From the NCBI RefSeq assembly GCF_001418105.1, contig NZ_LIQI01000006.1, forward strand, positions 248,001 through 312,000: 64,000 bases of DNA, in the 5' to 3' direction. This document shows positions 17,782 through 27,004 of the stretch, one piece after another; within the stretch, counting starts at the first letter, position 1; every line of letters begins with the position of its first letter. The notes beneath the pieces are model-generated. The model did no database searches and was not told the origin of the DNA. It saw only the letters and a list, made by a program, of their open reading frames with translations. The translations under genes and the position numbers were made by a program. Source of the DNA: Lacinutrix himadriensis. GTDB lineage: Bacteria > Bacteroidota > Bacteroidia > Flavobacteriales > Flavobacteriaceae.

Positions 17782-18123
17782 TTATTCCCAATTTTGTTTT
17801 TCTTCTTTATCTATATATTCTTGCACCTTTTTATCTTCCCAGTTTTTACCTAAAAATACATTTTTACCAAAAACGCCCATAAAATGAAAAAAGATACCAA
17901 TTCCCCAATAAAATACGGTAGAAAACACATTAAATGTCCAAAAATGGGCACTATCTACCGTTCTGGAAATCATAATTAGAATCATCATATTAATTACGAT
18001 ATAGGAAAGTAAATGCCAATAAAAACCTTTTAATTGACCAACACGCTTTTTGGCATTATCATAAGCTTCTTGCCCACTATATGCATTTTCGTTGCTAGAT
18101 TCTAGGTTGTGGTTATTATTCAT
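17782..18123 (-). CDS. 2TM domain protein
   Basis: A 113-residue protein (start at 18123; an in-frame ATG at 18144 would overlap the previous gene) with two hydrophobic helices in the pattern of the 2TM domain: basic A-x-KRV-x-x-LKGFYWHL, helix, short loop, helix, then NWEDKKVQEYIDKEE. It is the third copy of this domain in a row. The domain has no known biochemical activity; position suggests a part in the LytS/LytTR pathway. Confidence 0.82.
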   Translation of the reverse strand: MNNNHNLESSNENAYSGQEAYDNAKKRVGQLKGFYWHLLSYIVINMMILIMISRTVDSAHFWTFNVFSTVFYWGIGIFFHFMGVFGKNVFLGKNWEDKKVQEYIDKEEKQNWE

Positions 18124-18134
18124 GCTTGTATTTT

Positions 18135-18452
18135 TTAATCCCATTGTTGGTGTTTTTCTTCCTTCTCCATAAACTTCTTAATCTTACGTTCTTCCCAATC
18201 ACTACCAAAAACAAAGTTTGGTAAAAAAACAGAAAGGGCATGTATAATTATTGCAATTCCCCAAGTACCAAAGGTTATAAAATTACGTAACTGAAAATAA
18301 CTTTCGCCAGGATCTAAATTTTGAATATTAATAAATACAAATATCAGATTTACTACAACATAAATCAATAAGTGCGTATAAAAGCCTTTTATTCTTTTTA
18401 CTTGCTTTCTTGCGCGTTCTATACGTTCGTTATTAAAAGGTTTTGTATCCAT
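18135..18452 (-). CDS. 2TM domain protein
   Basis: A 105-residue protein (start at 18452, 2 bases after the kinase stop; an ATG at 18464 would overlap the kinase gene). It shows the same layout as its neighbours: RARKQVKRIKGFYTHLLIYV, a second helix, then DWEERKIKKFMEKEEKH. The spacing and shared domain show that it was probably copied from or into the kinase C-terminus. Confidence 0.82.
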   Translation of the reverse strand: MDTKPFNNERIERARKQVKRIKGFYTHLLIYVVVNLIFVFINIQNLDPGESYFQLRNFITFGTWGIAIIIHALSVFLPNFVFGSDWEERKIKKFMEKEEKHQQWD

Positions 18453-18454
18453 AA

Positions 18455-19792
18455 TTATCGCCATTTATTTTGTTGTTCTTCTCTTTCTAAAATCTCATTT
18501 ATTTTACGCTCTTCCCATGTTTTACCATAACCAAATACGGTAAATGCATGAATAACGACACCCATTCCCCAGCCAAACATTGGAAACCAAAACCATTGAA
18601 AATTCCATGAAGTGGAATAGTTTATAAATATTAGAAATGGAATAACCAGACAATAGGAAGTTAGGTTGCCATAAAAACCTTTGATTTCTTCTACGCGTTT
18701 TTTTGCTCTATAATAAGCGTCTTCTTTAGTGTTTGTATTTATACGTTCCATACTTGTGATTTGTTTAGTCAGCATTGGTATTGCAACTGCAAAACGGTTT
18801 GCATCCTGATTGATGTTTACTTTTTTGGTAGTTAATAATTGGTAACGTTGTGTAATATTATTTAAACCAACACCACTACTCTTTTTTACTATTTGCTTGA
18901 TTTGCAAATTATTCTCTACGATTAGATTTCCATTTTCTTCATATATTTTTATATGTAATGGTTTACTAGAGGTAACTATATTATGCTTTACTGCGTTTTC
19001 TAATAATAGCTGTAACGATAATGGTACTACTTTAGATTCTGGGTTTGTTGCTTGTTCTGGAATTTCAAAAACAATGCTATCTTCGAATCGCATTTTTAAA
19101 AGTGACATATAGGTTTTAGCAAAGGCTAATTCTTCGTCAACGGTAACTAAATCTTTATTTTTCTGTTCTAACACATAACGATATACTTTAGATAGCGATG
19201 TGGTAAACTTTTGTGCGTTATCTGGATTTTCTTCAATTAGACTCGTTAATACATTTAAACTATTAAATAGAAAATGTGGATCTAACTGATTTTTTAAAGC
19301 ATCAAACTTCGCGCTTGCCGTTCCTGCAATTACCTTTTGTTCTTTTACTTTTTCTTGTTGTAATTTGGCGAAAAAATAAAAGGCATGAAATGTAATAACA
19401 ATGGATAGTGTAATCCAAATACCAAAAGAATAATTTCTCCAACTTTCTTTGGCTATAAAAGCTTCAAAAGTAGTCCCATCATAAACCAGAGCTGTAAGTA
19501 CTCGTAGTATAAATAAACCAATAATGGTTATTATGATAGAACCTACAATTCCTATGATAACGCGTTTAATACTTACGCCATTTTTGGTTTCCCAAGTCTT
19601 TTTCTCTAAGTAGTTAAAATAATACATATTAGAATAGCCTAACACAAATGCATATAGCTGATAAAAGCTAAAATTGATTAAAAATGCATTGGTACTTTTA
19701 AAGGCAAATCCGTTATAAAAAGCATTTCCTATTACAAATACGATGCAACCAATAGCAAAGGTGATTAGTATATTTTTTATGTATGCATTCAT
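18455..19792 (-). CDS. LytS-like histidine kinase with a C-terminal 2TM domain
   Basis: A 445-residue membrane kinase. Four hydrophobic helices lie in residues 8-145. The His_kinase domain follows, with phosphoacceptor His173 in DPHFLFNSLN, and the ATPase region has LLLENAVKHN and GVGLNNI. Residues ~345-445 form a complete 2TM domain (AKKRVEEIKGFYGNL ... KTWEERKINEILEREEQ), fused after the ATPase. It should phosphorylate the LytTR regulator at 16888. It heads the operon kinase-2TM-2TM-regulator. Confidence 0.9.
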   Translation of the reverse strand: MNAYIKNILITFAIGCIVFVIGNAFYNGFAFKSTNAFLINFSFYQLYAFVLGYSNMYYFNYLEKKTWETKNGVSIKRVIIGIVGSIIITIIGLFILRVLTALVYDGTTFEAFIAKESWRNYSFGIWITLSIVITFHAFYFFAKLQQEKVKEQKVIAGTASAKFDALKNQLDPHFLFNSLNVLTSLIEENPDNAQKFTTSLSKVYRYVLEQKNKDLVTVDEELAFAKTYMSLLKMRFEDSIVFEIPEQATNPESKVVPLSLQLLLENAVKHNIVTSSKPLHIKIYEENGNLIVENNLQIKQIVKKSSGVGLNNITQRYQLLTTKKVNINQDANRFAVAIPMLTKQITSMERINTNTKEDAYYRAKKRVEEIKGFYGNLTSYCLVIPFLIFINYSTSWNFQWFWFPMFGWGMGVVIHAFTVFGYGKTWEERKINEILEREEQQNKWR

Positions 19793-19818
19793 AAGGTTAG
19801 GTCTCTATTCTTAAACTA

Positions 19819-20442
19819 TTATTTACAGCTTGTTATAATTTCTTGGGCGCGTTCTCTTCCCCAATTTGGATGAAATTCTGTTTCTGGTTTAAAGGTAGCA
19901 AAAAGTTCTAAAGCTCTTTCTACTTCTTTACAAAATGGTTTGATGTCTGTACCAAAATAACGTGCGCCACCAATATTCCAGTCTGCTTTGTTTAAAACGA
20001 CTCTTGGGTTATTTGGTGCTAATTTTTCTGCTTGTGCATATAGCGACATTACTTTACCCGAAAGCGTCATACCATAAGTTGCACCATCACTTGCTACATA
20101 TACTGTGTACAATATGGCTTGCATTACCATAATTTCCGGATTGTCTTTAGAGATTGCTGTGGCATCATTTAAAAAATTTTGCGCTTGGTCCAGTTGTGCT
20201 TTTAAAGCATCTGCATCTTGCATTTTACTAAAGCCATCTAAAATTAAAGTTTCCGCTGCATAATAAGGAGGCAACCAATTATCTGGTTCTGCTTTTGCGA
20301 TGCGTTCAAAAAGTTGCGAAGCTTCTATAGGATTCGTTTTCCAAAGGTCTAATGCTTTATGCATGCCTTGTTCGTATTTGGTTTGTGCTGTAGCAACGAT
20401 ACTTGTGATTAATAAAGTTACGATGAGGATTAGATGTTTCAT
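19819..20442 (-). CDS. Exported TPR-like protein
   Basis: A 207-residue protein with a signal peptide ending at VATAQ. The body is helical and TPR-like (WKTNPIEASQLFERIAKAEP and YAQAEKLAPNNPRVVLNKA). A probable heme-independent, scaffolding-type periplasmic protein; partner unknown. It precedes the kinase gene by 26 bases and follows the TonB-dependent receptor by 100, so it may be read with either. Confidence 0.72.
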   Translation of the reverse strand: MKHLILIVTLLITSIVATAQTKYEQGMHKALDLWKTNPIEASQLFERIAKAEPDNWLPPYYAAETLILDGFSKMQDADALKAQLDQAQNFLNDATAISKDNPEIMVMQAILYTVYVASDGATYGMTLSGKVMSLYAQAEKLAPNNPRVVLNKADWNIGGARYFGTDIKPFCKEVERALELFATFKPETEFHPNWGRERAQEIITSCK

Positions 20443-20542
20443 TTTTATTATGGTTTTTATTGTTATACAAATATCTATGGAATCTACTTGTTTTAAAAAA
20501 GCGTTCTACCGAACTGTTATAATTTTAGGATAGACCGTCGGT

Positions 20543-22693
20543 TTACAAATTATCTAGCTGATTATCCGTTCCTTTTTCACTGATGGTCCAGAAGAATCCA
20601 ACAAAAAAGAATTGATCGGTTGCAGGACGTAAACTTCTACTTGCAAAATTCCCATTACTGTCTGGTGTATTTGCAAATTGATACCCGTTTACATTTTTAA
20701 AACCTAGTGCATTGTTTACCGATAGATACAGTATTTTTTGTGGTGATATTAAATATGCCCAGTTAAGACTTAAACTATTGTACGCTTTGGTTTTCTGGTC
20801 TAAAAAACCTGTTGTATTCGGATTGGTATACGTTCTACCAGAAGCTAAAGCATAACTCATTCCTACTTGACTTTTCCATTTGTCAATCCAATATTTACCA
20901 ACCACAGAAAGATTATGTGTATTCGCAAAATTTGGCTGTGCAGATTTAGAATAGTTCTGATAGTTTCTCTCACTATCTAAAAACGAATAACTCACCCAAT
21001 AATCTACATTTTTAATACTATTGCTATCGCGCCAAAACAAATCGATTCCTTTTGCAAAACCATAGCCTTTGTTGTTATAATTACTATCAAAGCTGGCAAA
21101 ATCGCTATCGTATTTCACTAATTGATCATAATCTTTATAATAGGCTTCTGCGCGAAATAATTGCTTTTTACCATTATACTGATAGTTTAAAATATAATGT
21201 GAAGTCTGCTGTGCTTGTAAATCTTGTTCAAACTTTAAGATGCTACTATTTGGGTTCTGATAAAAATCGCCATAGGCTAAAGAAACCTGACTCTTATTGG
21301 AAGTTTTATACGCCATAGAAACTCTTGGTGAAAGTGTTACTTCATCAAATAATGCGCTATGTTCTAATCGCAAACCAGCTTTTAAGGCTAGTTTTCTAGA
21401 AAAGAAAATATCTGCTTCTGTAAATGCTGCACTAATATTATTGTTAAATCCGTAAGCCACTTTAGGAGTAAACGTATCTTGATAATTTTCGTTAAAATCT
21501 GTTGCTAAATATTCTGCACCAAAGTTTAATTTGAAACGATTATTAAATCTATGTTTCAGTTTCACTTTAGCATGAAAAGAGTTTTCGGTATCTTTAATAC
21601 CGGCAGCATCAATGTTTATTTTGTCGTTGGCAAGTGTATAACTCATTCCTGTTTCTAAAGTCCAAGAATCGCTTAACATTCCTTTATAGGAACCATTAAA
21701 GTACAAGTTGCTATTTTTCAGTTTAAAATGAACACCTTCCGAAGCATGGATATCTTCCTGCGTCAATTCAAAATTAGTAGCTTCGAAAGCAGTATATAAT
21801 TTTAGCATACCGTTATTTGTTTTCTGACGAAAAACAGCCTCACCAGAAGCAACTTCGGCAGGTTTCTTCCAATCGTTTCTACTTTTAAAAACAGCATTAT
21901 AAGGCGCCAAATTAATATAGGAAGCATTTACACTTAAGGAATTGTTTTTCCATTTTTGTGTATTACCAAGAGATGCTCCAAGTGTCATAATACCGATATT
22001 TGTTTTTTCTTGATCTGGTTCTCCTGTAGTATTTAAAAGCAAAACACTAGATAATGCTTGTCCGTATTCTGCCGAATATCCTCCAGTTGAAAAAGTAATA
22101 CCATCAAACAAAAACGGGGAATAGCGTCCGCGAGTTGGTGTATTATTGGTCGTTGGACTATACGGTGTAAAGACTTTGATACCATCAATAAAGATCTGTG
22201 TTTCTTCGGCTTCACCTCCACGAACAAAAAGTCTACCATCTTCGGCAACCGTTGTAGTTCCTGGTAAGGTTTGCAAGGCACCAACAAAATCACCCAAAGC
22301 ACTTGCTGTGGTTACTACGTCTAAAGGTTTTAGTGCATTTACTTTCGAGTTATCTCCTGCAGAAAACGTTCCAGCAGAAAGAACCACAGTATCTAGAGAA
22401 TTCACATCTTCCCGAAGTTGGATTTTTAAATCTTTCATATACGAAATATCGCCAAGCATGGTGTAGGTTTCAAAACCGACAAAAGACACCAGTAAGTTTT
22501 GCGTTCCAGTTTCTTCCGTTTTAAAGGAAAATGCCCCTTTCGCATTGGTTGTTCCGCCGTCGTACGTACCTTCTAAATATACATTGGCTTGTACTATCGG
22601 ATTATTTTTAGCATCTGTAACTATTCCGCTAATGGTTTGCGCAGAAAGCGAAAGACTACATAAAAAGCTAAAAATCAAGATTGTATTTTTCAT
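20543..22693 (-). CDS. TonB-dependent outer-membrane receptor
   Basis: A 716-residue outer-membrane protein: signal peptide (ending LSLSAQ), a carboxypeptidase-regulatory-like beta-sandwich (residues ~19-105, ISGIVTDAKNNPIVQANVYL), a plug domain (RLFVRGGEAEETQIFIDGI), and a 22-strand-type beta-barrel. The length is shorter than SusC proteins and no SusD gene follows, so it is more like a siderophore or small-ligand receptor. The substrate cannot be told. The TonB partner at 23697 is nearby but not adjacent. Confidence 0.9.
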   Translation of the reverse strand: MKNTILIFSFLCSLSLSAQTISGIVTDAKNNPIVQANVYLEGTYDGGTTNAKGAFSFKTEETGTQNLLVSFVGFETYTMLGDISYMKDLKIQLREDVNSLDTVVLSAGTFSAGDNSKVNALKPLDVVTTASALGDFVGALQTLPGTTTVAEDGRLFVRGGEAEETQIFIDGIKVFTPYSPTTNNTPTRGRYSPFLFDGITFSTGGYSAEYGQALSSVLLLNTTGEPDQEKTNIGIMTLGASLGNTQKWKNNSLSVNASYINLAPYNAVFKSRNDWKKPAEVASGEAVFRQKTNNGMLKLYTAFEATNFELTQEDIHASEGVHFKLKNSNLYFNGSYKGMLSDSWTLETGMSYTLANDKINIDAAGIKDTENSFHAKVKLKHRFNNRFKLNFGAEYLATDFNENYQDTFTPKVAYGFNNNISAAFTEADIFFSRKLALKAGLRLEHSALFDEVTLSPRVSMAYKTSNKSQVSLAYGDFYQNPNSSILKFEQDLQAQQTSHYILNYQYNGKKQLFRAEAYYKDYDQLVKYDSDFASFDSNYNNKGYGFAKGIDLFWRDSNSIKNVDYWVSYSFLDSERNYQNYSKSAQPNFANTHNLSVVGKYWIDKWKSQVGMSYALASGRTYTNPNTTGFLDQKTKAYNSLSLNWAYLISPQKILYLSVNNALGFKNVNGYQFANTPDSNGNFASRSLRPATDQFFFVGFFWTISEKGTDNQLDNL

Positions 22694-22840
22694 AATTCGT
22701 ATTGGTTGCTGGTTGGATACTGCAAATATGAAACAGAAAGCAATTCCTAGAAATTAAAACCTACCGAATTGTAGAATAACCCTTCTGAGATGTAGCACAA
22801 TAAAAATAAGTACAACTACGTATTTTTTTTACTAGATAAA

Positions 22841-23569
22841 ATGTCTAATTTTAAAAAAACAATAAAAGGTATGTCACAGGAACAAGGACACGAAAATCCG
22901 CAATTAATATCGTACAATCTTTTACGCCAGCTCATTGGTCTTTTAGGTATTATATTACCTATTTTATTAATAGTTGGTGCTTTTTATTATGGCAATTGTG
23001 AGATTGTACAAAGTTCTATAAGTGATTATTACCATACCAAAATGCGCAACATATTAGTCGGTGTTTTATGTGCAGTTGCCTTTTTTATGTTTACCTATAA
23101 AGGCTATGATATTAGAGATAGTATTGCAGGAAACCTAGCTTGTGTTTTCGCGCTTGGAGTTGCCTTTTTCCCTACTGGAGTAGATACCCTTTCGGAATGT
23201 GCCGAACAATGTATTGTGTATGAACCATGGATAAAAGCCGTGCATTTTACTTTTGCAGGATTGTTTTTTGGGGTACTTATCTATTTTTCCTTATTTCTGT
23301 TTACAGAATCTAAAACCCCTAAAGCGGAATTAGAAGCGCATAAAAGAAAACGAAATGTCATTTTTAAAACTTGTGGTTATGTTATGATTGCCTGTGTGGC
23401 TTTCATTGCTTTATACTTTTTCTACTTACAAGAAAAGTTTCCAGAACTACAATATCTGAACCCTGTGTTTTGGTTAGAGAGTATTGCACTTTGGGCCTTT
23501 GGTATTTCTTGGATTACAAAAGGCGAACTGATTTTTTCCGATAAACATAAAAAAGAAGAACAGCAATAA
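22841..23569 (+). CDS. Six-helix integral membrane protein of unknown function
   Basis: A 242-residue protein with about six transmembrane helices. The first extracytoplasmic loop carries SSISDYYHT, which with the following RNILVG is a conserved-looking segment also seen in DUF998-like proteins. The second loop has paired Cys residues (LSECAEQCIVYEPW) that could form a disulfide. Function unknown; the DUF998 link is a weak guess. Confidence 0.65.
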   Translation: MSNFKKTIKGMSQEQGHENPQLISYNLLRQLIGLLGIILPILLIVGAFYYGNCEIVQSSISDYYHTKMRNILVGVLCAVAFFMFTYKGYDIRDSIAGNLACVFALGVAFFPTGVDTLSECAEQCIVYEPWIKAVHFTFAGLFFGVLIYFSLFLFTESKTPKAELEAHKRKRNVIFKTCGYVMIACVAFIALYFFYLQEKFPELQYLNPVFWLESIALWAFGISWITKGELIFSDKHKKEEQQ

Positions 23570-23584
23570 GTCACCTATTATTTG

Positions 23585-23603
23585 AATCGTTTTAAAAACG
23601 ATT
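23585..23603. terminator. Possible weak terminator between convergent genes
   Basis: AATCGTTTT / AAAACGATT with a single-base centre, 15 bases after the plus-strand stop. It lacks a G/C-rich stem. Confidence 0.35.
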
Positions 23604-23696
23604 ATCCAATTAACAAGACTCGGTTTTCCTCCTATTAAAAAAACAAAGAAAAAACAAAGCATTCTTAAGTCCTACTTTATGGTTTAGTAAGTAAAA

Positions 23697-24431
23697 TTAT
23701 TCATCTATCTTAAAAGTTATAGGAATAGAATACGGAACATTAACGGGTCTATTGCGTTGCATACCAGGAGTCATTTTTGGTAAGGCGTCAATTATTCTAC
23801 TAGCCTCGGTTTCTAAATACTTATCTGGACCTCGAGTTCTAATATTGCTAATGTATCCTTTACTATCTACAATAAACATCACATAGACTTTACCCTGCAC
23901 CCCTAACTCTTGCGCTTGTACTGGGTATTTAAATGTTTTTTTTACATGCGCTAAAACTTTATCATTAAAGCATTTTTTTAGTTCTGCATTATTTCCTGTA
24001 CAGCCCGGAAAAACAGGAACATTTTCAACCACTGCAAATGCTACCTCAATCTCCTCTTCTACTTCTTCTACAGCAATAACATCTTCAATTTTTACAATTT
24101 CCTGTTTTTCAATATACTCTTCTTGACTTGTTTCGCTACTCTCCATAACGGTTTCTTCCACATCTTTTTTATCTTCTACAACCGTAATTATTTCTGGTGT
24201 TGCAAGCTCTACTGGAGGAGGTGGTGGTGGCGGCGTGTTTACATTGGTAATAGGTATATCTTCTTCTATCTCCTGAGCAATTTCTACATAGTCTTTTTTT
24301 ACCGCTTCTCTTTCATAGGTTTTTTGCTCCAAAGCTTGCCAAGTTAATAAGAGCATCAAATTAATTCCGAGAAGAAAATAAATACCGCTATTTCTTCCGA
24401 CATCTATTTTTGGGTTTTTCTTTGGTTTCAT
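23697..24431 (-). CDS. TonB-family energy-transducing protein
   Basis: A 244-residue protein with one N-terminal transmembrane helix (residues ~17-33), a proline run (seven P near residue 67) leading into a long acidic Glu/Val periplasmic linker, and a C-terminal TonB_C domain (GKVYVMFIVDSKGYISNI to the end). It spans the periplasm to energise outer-membrane receptors together with ExbBD, not seen here. A weak FNR-like site lies upstream. Confidence 0.9.
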   Translation of the reverse strand: MKPKKNPKIDVGRNSGIYFLLGINLMLLLTWQALEQKTYEREAVKKDYVEIAQEIEEDIPITNVNTPPPPPPPVELATPEIITVVEDKKDVEETVMESSETSQEEYIEKQEIVKIEDVIAVEEVEEEIEVAFAVVENVPVFPGCTGNNAELKKCFNDKVLAHVKKTFKYPVQAQELGVQGKVYVMFIVDSKGYISNIRTRGPDKYLETEASRIIDALPKMTPGMQRNRPVNVPYSIPITFKIDE

Positions 24432-24451
24432 GACCTTAAAATTTATAGTAA

Positions 24452-24494
24452 TTAAAGTACTACTCTTTTTAATGAAATACTATGATAAATATCA
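24452..24494 (-). promoter_or_regulatory. Possible third FNR-like site, upstream of the TonB-family gene
   Basis: TATGATAAATATCAG (24481-24495) keeps most of the palindrome seen before nosZ and hemN. A TACTTTAA sequence (24459-24452, minus strand) stands at the same 36.5-bp distance, but it matches the -7 consensus less well (no final TTG). Confidence 0.3.
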
Positions 24495-24657
24495 GTTTTC
24501 ACAACTTAAAAAACTGACTTACAAACAACTAAAAGTAAATAGTGATTTTACATAAATACACTGAAATCCGTAATATGATGTACTTTATTGTTGCCTAATT
24601 ATTTCTACACTATATTTAAGTAATAATAATTCGCAAACCTTTAAGATAAAAGTAGCT

Positions 24658-26121
24658 ATGACTAATAAAAAATTCGACATTATTATTGTTGGTGCAGGAA
24701 TTTCAGGAATTGGTATGGCATATTGGTTACAGAAAAAATGTCCGACCAAAAAAATTGCAATTTTAGAAGCTCGAGATTCTATTGGTGGTACTTGGTCTTT
24801 ATTTCAATATCCTGGAGTTCGATCGGATTCTGACATGTTCACTTTTGGCTATAAATTTAAACCTTGGACCAATCCGCAATCCTTATCCAGTGGCGAAGGA
24901 ATTTTAAAATATTTAAAGGAAACGATTCAGGAAAATGATTTAGAAAAATACATTATCTATAATCATAAAATGACAAGTTCCAATTGGTCTGACCAGACAA
25001 AAACGTGGACACTTCAGGTAGAAACTCAAAAAGGGAACCAAGAAATAGCATGTAATTTTTTAAGTATTTGTACAGGATATTATGATTATAAAGAAGCGTA
25101 TAAACCTACTTTTAAAGGCGAAGAAAGCTTTAAAGGAAAAATAGTACAACCGCAATTTTGGCCAAAGGATTTAGATTATAAAGACAAAAAAATAGTAGTC
25201 ATAGGAAGTGGAGCAACTGCTGTAACCTTGCTACCCGCATTAGCAAATCATGGAGCAGCACAGGTTACCATGCTGCAGCGTTCTCCTACCTATGTCATGA
25301 ATTTACCTAATTACAACGAAATGTTTCTTCGTTTACAGAAATACCTTCCGTTTAAATGGGCGTACAAACTAACGCGATGGAAAAACATTCTTCTATCCAT
25401 GTTTCTTTTTGGCGTTTCTAAATTGTTTCCTAAATGGATGAAAGGAAAAATAATAGAAGGAGCAGCAAAACAACTTCCGAAAGGATATCCTGTAGAAAAA
25501 CACTTTAATCCTAAATATAATCCTTGGGAACAACGCCTTTGTGTCATTCCGGATGGCGATTTATTTAAATCTATAAAAGCGGGAAAAGCCTCAGTAGAAA
25601 CAGCTAGCATTTCTCATTTTACAGAAAATGGTATTGCGTTAGATTCTGGTAAAACTCTAGAAGCAGATATTATTGTTCTTGCTACAGGATTAAAAATGCA
25701 ACTACTTGGTGGTTCCCAAATGAGTATTAATAATAAACCTGTGGAAACGAGCCAAACCATGGTTTATAAAGGAATGCTATTTAGCGGGATACCAAATTTA
25801 ATTTATGCTTTTGGTTATACCAACAACTCTTGGACGCTTAAAGTTGATTTAACCGCAAACTATTTATGTAAGCTTATTAATTATATGGATAGAAAAAAAT
25901 ACGATGTGGTTATAGCAGAAAATCAAAATTCTGGATCGGAAGAAGCATTTTTAAACCTAAGTTCTGGTTATATACAAAGAGCTAAAAATATACTCCCAAA
26001 ACAAGGAAAGAAAAGACCTTGGCGTGTCTATCAAAATTATGTGATGGATATGCTAACTACTAGATTTGGATCTATTTCGGATAGCGCTTTGAAGTTTAAA
26101 TCTGCTAATAAAAAAATATAG
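24658..26121 (+). CDS. Flavin-containing monooxygenase (FMO / Baeyer-Villiger type)
   Basis: A 487-residue FAD/NADPH enzyme. The FAD Rossmann motif is GAGISGIG near residue 12, followed by GGTWSLFQYPGVRSDSDMF typical of the family. The NADPH motif GSGATAVT lies near residue 183. The signature normally written FxGxxxHxxxW reads FKGKIVQPQFW here, with Gln in place of His. Such enzymes oxygenate ketones, sulfides or amines; the substrate is unknown. The gene precedes a 134-bp intergenic repeat. Confidence 0.88.
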   Translation: MTNKKFDIIIVGAGISGIGMAYWLQKKCPTKKIAILEARDSIGGTWSLFQYPGVRSDSDMFTFGYKFKPWTNPQSLSSGEGILKYLKETIQENDLEKYIIYNHKMTSSNWSDQTKTWTLQVETQKGNQEIACNFLSICTGYYDYKEAYKPTFKGEESFKGKIVQPQFWPKDLDYKDKKIVVIGSGATAVTLLPALANHGAAQVTMLQRSPTYVMNLPNYNEMFLRLQKYLPFKWAYKLTRWKNILLSMFLFGVSKLFPKWMKGKIIEGAAKQLPKGYPVEKHFNPKYNPWEQRLCVIPDGDLFKSIKAGKASVETASISHFTENGIALDSGKTLEADIIVLATGLKMQLLGGSQMSINNKPVETSQTMVYKGMLFSGIPNLIYAFGYTNNSWTLKVDLTANYLCKLINYMDRKKYDVVIAENQNSGSEEAFLNLSSGYIQRAKNILPKQGKKRPWRVYQNYVMDMLTTRFGSISDSALKFKSANKKI

Positions 26122-26133
26122 AGTTCTATATAT

Positions 26134-26267
26134 ACCTCTTTTTATACCTTCTCTTTTTAGCATTTATATTGTGGAATAATTGGGCTTGTTTATAGCTTGA
26201 AAAAGACTAATTCCGTGTATCCAGTATATCGTTCACAGAAACAAGAATCATACCTTGAACATTAGAC
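26134..26267. repeat. Diverged direct repeat, left copy
   Basis: About 134 bp shared with 29178-29313 in the same orientation. The best-conserved block is TTTTTAGCATTTATATTGTG followed by GAATAATT, and both end in CTTGAACATT followed by RRRC. It lies between the monooxygenase and tetR genes. Confidence 0.75.
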
Positions 26268-26279
26268 AATATTAGATAC

Positions 26280-26319
26280 AAGACAGACCTGTCTTATTTT
26301 AAAATGTTTTGTATATTTG
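26280..26319 (+). promoter_or_regulatory. tetR promoter with TetR-type operator
   Basis: The palindrome AAGACAG-AC-CTGTCTT (26280-26295) lies just upstream of a perfect -7 box TATATTTG (26312-26319). Transcription should begin within a few bases of the GTG start at 26324, so the mRNA may be leaderless. Autoregulation by the encoded TetR protein is inferred. Confidence 0.6.
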
Positions 26320-26323
26320 TTGA

Positions 26324-26887
26324 GTGAAACACTCCGAAATAAAAAACAGAATCATTGAAACAGCTTCATCCTTATTTTATAAGAATGGCTATAATTCTAC
26401 CGGAATAAATGAAATTATTTCCGAAGCAGGTATTGCTAAATCGACACTCTATGCGCATTTTAGATCTAAAGAAGATATCTGTATTGCGTTTCTACATTTT
26501 AAAGACACAGACTTTAATAAAAATATGGAAGAATTTACGGCTTCCAAACCTAAAGGGAAATCCCAAATACTAGCTATTTTTGGTTTTCTTGAATTATTCT
26601 ATCATACCGAAGATTTTAATGGTTGTTGGTCCATCAAAACCGTTTCAGAAATCTCAGGAGATAATGAAAAAATTAGAAGCGCAATACAAGAGCAAAAAAA
26701 CAAGTTTATTCAATTTATTTCGAAACTGATAACAAATAATTTAGACCATATTAAAGAAGGAGAAATCAATTCACTATCTCGAAAAATATATTTACTCTAC
26801 GAAGGAGCAGTAGTCGAAAGTAATTTACATCAAGCAGATTGGCCTATTAAGGAAGCAAAGGATTTGTGTTCTATATTATTAAAATAA
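26324..26887 (+). CDS. TetR/AcrR family regulator
   Basis: A 187-residue regulator that starts at GTG. The N-terminal helix-turn-helix is typical (ETASSLFYKNGYNSTGINEI, then SEAGIAKSTLYAHFRSKEDI); the C-terminal ligand domain has the GCWSIKTVSEISG segment seen in TetR_C-type repressors. It likely controls itself and the AhpD-like gene at 28755, whose promoter holds a larger palindrome with the same ACAGACC core. The ligand is unknown. Confidence 0.9.
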   Translation: MKHSEIKNRIIETASSLFYKNGYNSTGINEIISEAGIAKSTLYAHFRSKEDICIAFLHFKDTDFNKNMEEFTASKPKGKSQILAIFGFLELFYHTEDFNGCWSIKTVSEISGDNEKIRSAIQEQKNKFIQFISKLITNNLDHIKEGEINSLSRKIYLLYEGAVVESNLHQADWPIKEAKDLCSILLK

Positions 26888-26905
26888 AAAAAATCACTTC
26901 CATAA

Positions 26906-26929
26906 GGACAGACTAAAATCAATCTGTCC
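26906..26929 (+). terminator. Hairpin after tetR
   Basis: GGACAGA / TCTGTCC arms with a 10-nt loop, 19 bases after the tetR stop and between convergent genes. It is followed by ATTATTAATGTTAT, so the T run is weak. Confidence 0.5.
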
Positions 26930-27004
26930 ATTATTAATGTTATCAATAATTACAATCGGATTTTAAGCTCGATTCTAAAACGATTAAAAAGCGTTTAAAA
27001 TCTA

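Noticed and set aside
26906-26929. GGACAGA/TCTGTCC inverted repeat considered as another TetR operator
   Set aside because: It lies between two convergent genes, downstream of tetR, where a terminator is expected and no promoter is present; the central spacing also differs from the two operators.
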